Assembly (NCBI RefSeq): GCF_001636055.1
Contig: NZ_CP011789.1
Location: 2,046,001 to 2,110,000 of the forward strand
DNA from: Pseudomonas putida
Lineage (GTDB): Bacteria; Pseudomonadota; Gammaproteobacteria; Pseudomonadales; Pseudomonadaceae
Length of the DNA: 64,000 nucleotides
Direction of reading: 5' to 3'
The position numbers and the translations under genes are program-made. Shown one piece after another: positions 63,233 to 64,000 of this stretch. Positions within the stretch are counted from its first letter, which is position 1, and every line of letters starts with the position of its first letter. The notes below the pieces were generated by a model. That model was not told the origin of the DNA. It searched no databases and saw only the letters and a program-made list of their open reading frames with translations.

Positions 63233-64000
63233 ATGACTGACCACGCCATCGACAAACTGCTGCAAAACCTCGACCACGCCATGATCGCCGACCGCCATCG
63301 CCTGCGGCGGCAACTGCACGAGCTGCGCAAGCGCCCCGACGAGGGCAAGCTGGCGCAGTGGGTGGAGAAGGTCCAGGCGTCCTGCGCCCAGGTCACCGCG
63401 CGCCAGCAGAGCGTGCCGAGCATCCGCTACGACGACAGCCTGCCCATCGCCGCCAAGCGCGACGAGATCAAGAAAGCCCTGGCCGAGCACCAGGTGCTGG
63501 TGATCGCCGGCGAAACCGGTTCGGGCAAGACCACCCAGTTGCCGAAGATCTGCCTGGAACTGGGCCGCGGCAGTCATGGCCTGATCGCCCATACCCAGCC
63601 ACGCCGGATCGCCGCGCGCAGCGTGGCGGCGCGGGTTGCCGAAGAGCTCGGCACACCCCTTGGGGCGCTGGTCGGTTACCAGGTGCGCTTCGAGGACCAG
63701 AGCGACTCCAACACCCTGGTCAAGCTGATGACCGACGGTATCCTGCTGGCCGAAACCCAGCACGACCGCTTCCTCGAACGCTACGACACGATCATCGTCG
63801 ACGAAGCCCACGAGCGCAGCCTGAACATCGATTTCCTGCTCGGCTACCTCAAGACCCTGCTGCACCGGCGCCCCGACCTCAAGCTGATCATCACCTCGGC
63901 GACCATCGACCTGGAGCGTTTCTCCAAGCACTTCGATGGCGCGCCGATCATCGAGGTGTCCGGCCGTACCTACCCGGTGGACACCTGGTACCGCCCGCTC
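63233..64000 (+). CDS. hrpA: ATP-dependent RNA helicase HrpA (N-terminal part)
   Basis: 256 codons are visible and the frame is open to the right edge. It is the N-terminus of a DEAH-box RNA helicase. Walker A is GETGSGKT (93-100), the DEAH box lies in VDEAHERS near residue 190, and motif III SAT follows. The N-terminal ~60-residue charged lead matches HrpA. HrpA is a large (~1,300 residue) helicase that processes mRNA or rescues stalled ribosomes in enterobacteria; I recall this loosely. Confidence 0.93.
   Translation, partial: MTDHAIDKLLQNLDHAMIADRHRLRRQLHELRKRPDEGKLAQWVEKVQASCAQVTARQQSVPSIRYDDSLPIAAKRDEIKKALAEHQVLVIAGETGSGKTTQLPKICLELGRGSHGLIAHTQPRRIAARSVAARVAEELGTPLGALVGYQVRFEDQSDSNTLVKLMTDGILLAETQHDRFLERYDTIIVDEAHERSLNIDFLLGYLKTLLHRRPDLKLIITSATIDLERFSKHFDGAPIIEVSGRTYPVDTWYRPL

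Overview
The window is a stretch of a Pseudomonas chromosome, most likely the P. putida group. Supporting signs are GC-rich coding DNA, many copies of the P. putida-type REP (core about gcgggcaagcccgctccyaca), single-copy housekeeping genes (rnd, aceK, def, cysK, hrpA), and the linkage puuA-puuB-fadD1-fadD2-hydrolase-phaJ, which I recall from P. putida chromosomes. I see no rRNA, tRNA, insertion sequence, prophage or CRISPR array. It looks like ordinary core/accessory chromosome, not a recent island.

Layout. 1-6.1 kb: a truncated, repeat-containing effector-like protein, preceded by a 950-residue AfsR-like ATPase regulator and a 0.9-kb AT-richer intergenic region with tandem palindromes. 6.1-8.8 kb: SDR/LysR divergent pair and an exported alpha/beta hydrolase. 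8.8-14.3 kb: LysR, moaB, bestrophin, moaA, then an Lrp regulator divergent from a Cys/Met PLP lyase. 14.3-22 kb: YdcH, lipid A phosphoethanolamine transferase (eptA) behind a ColR-like box, rnd-ycgL, a hydroxyacid dehydrogenase, nitroreductase, ycgN, and a protein that looks like a catalytically dead metallopeptidase. 22-28 kb: RNA methyltransferase, HNH protein, free-standing cyclic-nucleotide-binding protein, oligopeptidase B, and a GATase operon. 28-33 kb: LysR, an MFS transporter and the three 5-oxoprolinase subunits pxpABC. 33-38.5 kb: MoxR ATPase/VWA pair, DUF748, cysK, lpxO. 38.5-42.6 kb: two convergent EamA exporters, the first behind a valine-rich leader ORF, then aceK. 42.7-49.4 kb: lipoprotein, CvfB-like protein, beta-helix protein, CsbD, YihY, def, GNAT, DUF2790. 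49.4-54 kb: MocR regulator divergent from a threonine dehydratase-like gene, then an ECF42-type sigma factor operon (SnoaL-like, DGPF/YciI, sigma-TPR) with a matching candidate promoter. 54-60 kb: phaJ-like hydratase, lysophospholipase-like hydrolase, and two fadD genes. 59.6-64 kb: puuB and puuA, a small membrane protein, and the start of hrpA.

How the genes work together. Several self-contained modules pair a regulator with its probable target: LysR/SDR, Lrp/PLP lyase, LysR/MFS-pxpABC, MocR/threonine dehydratase, and ECF42/DGPF. fadD1, fadD2, phaJ and the lipase-like hydrolase form a fatty-acid activation and PHA-precursor cluster. eptA and lpxO both modify lipid A. puuA and puuB belong to gamma-glutamylated putrescine catabolism. 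I did not find an obviously new defence or mobile system. The least explained items are the effector-like repeat protein with its AfsR-like regulator and palindromes, the EamA leader ORF, the degenerate peptidase, and an extended REP-linked repeat present in three copies.
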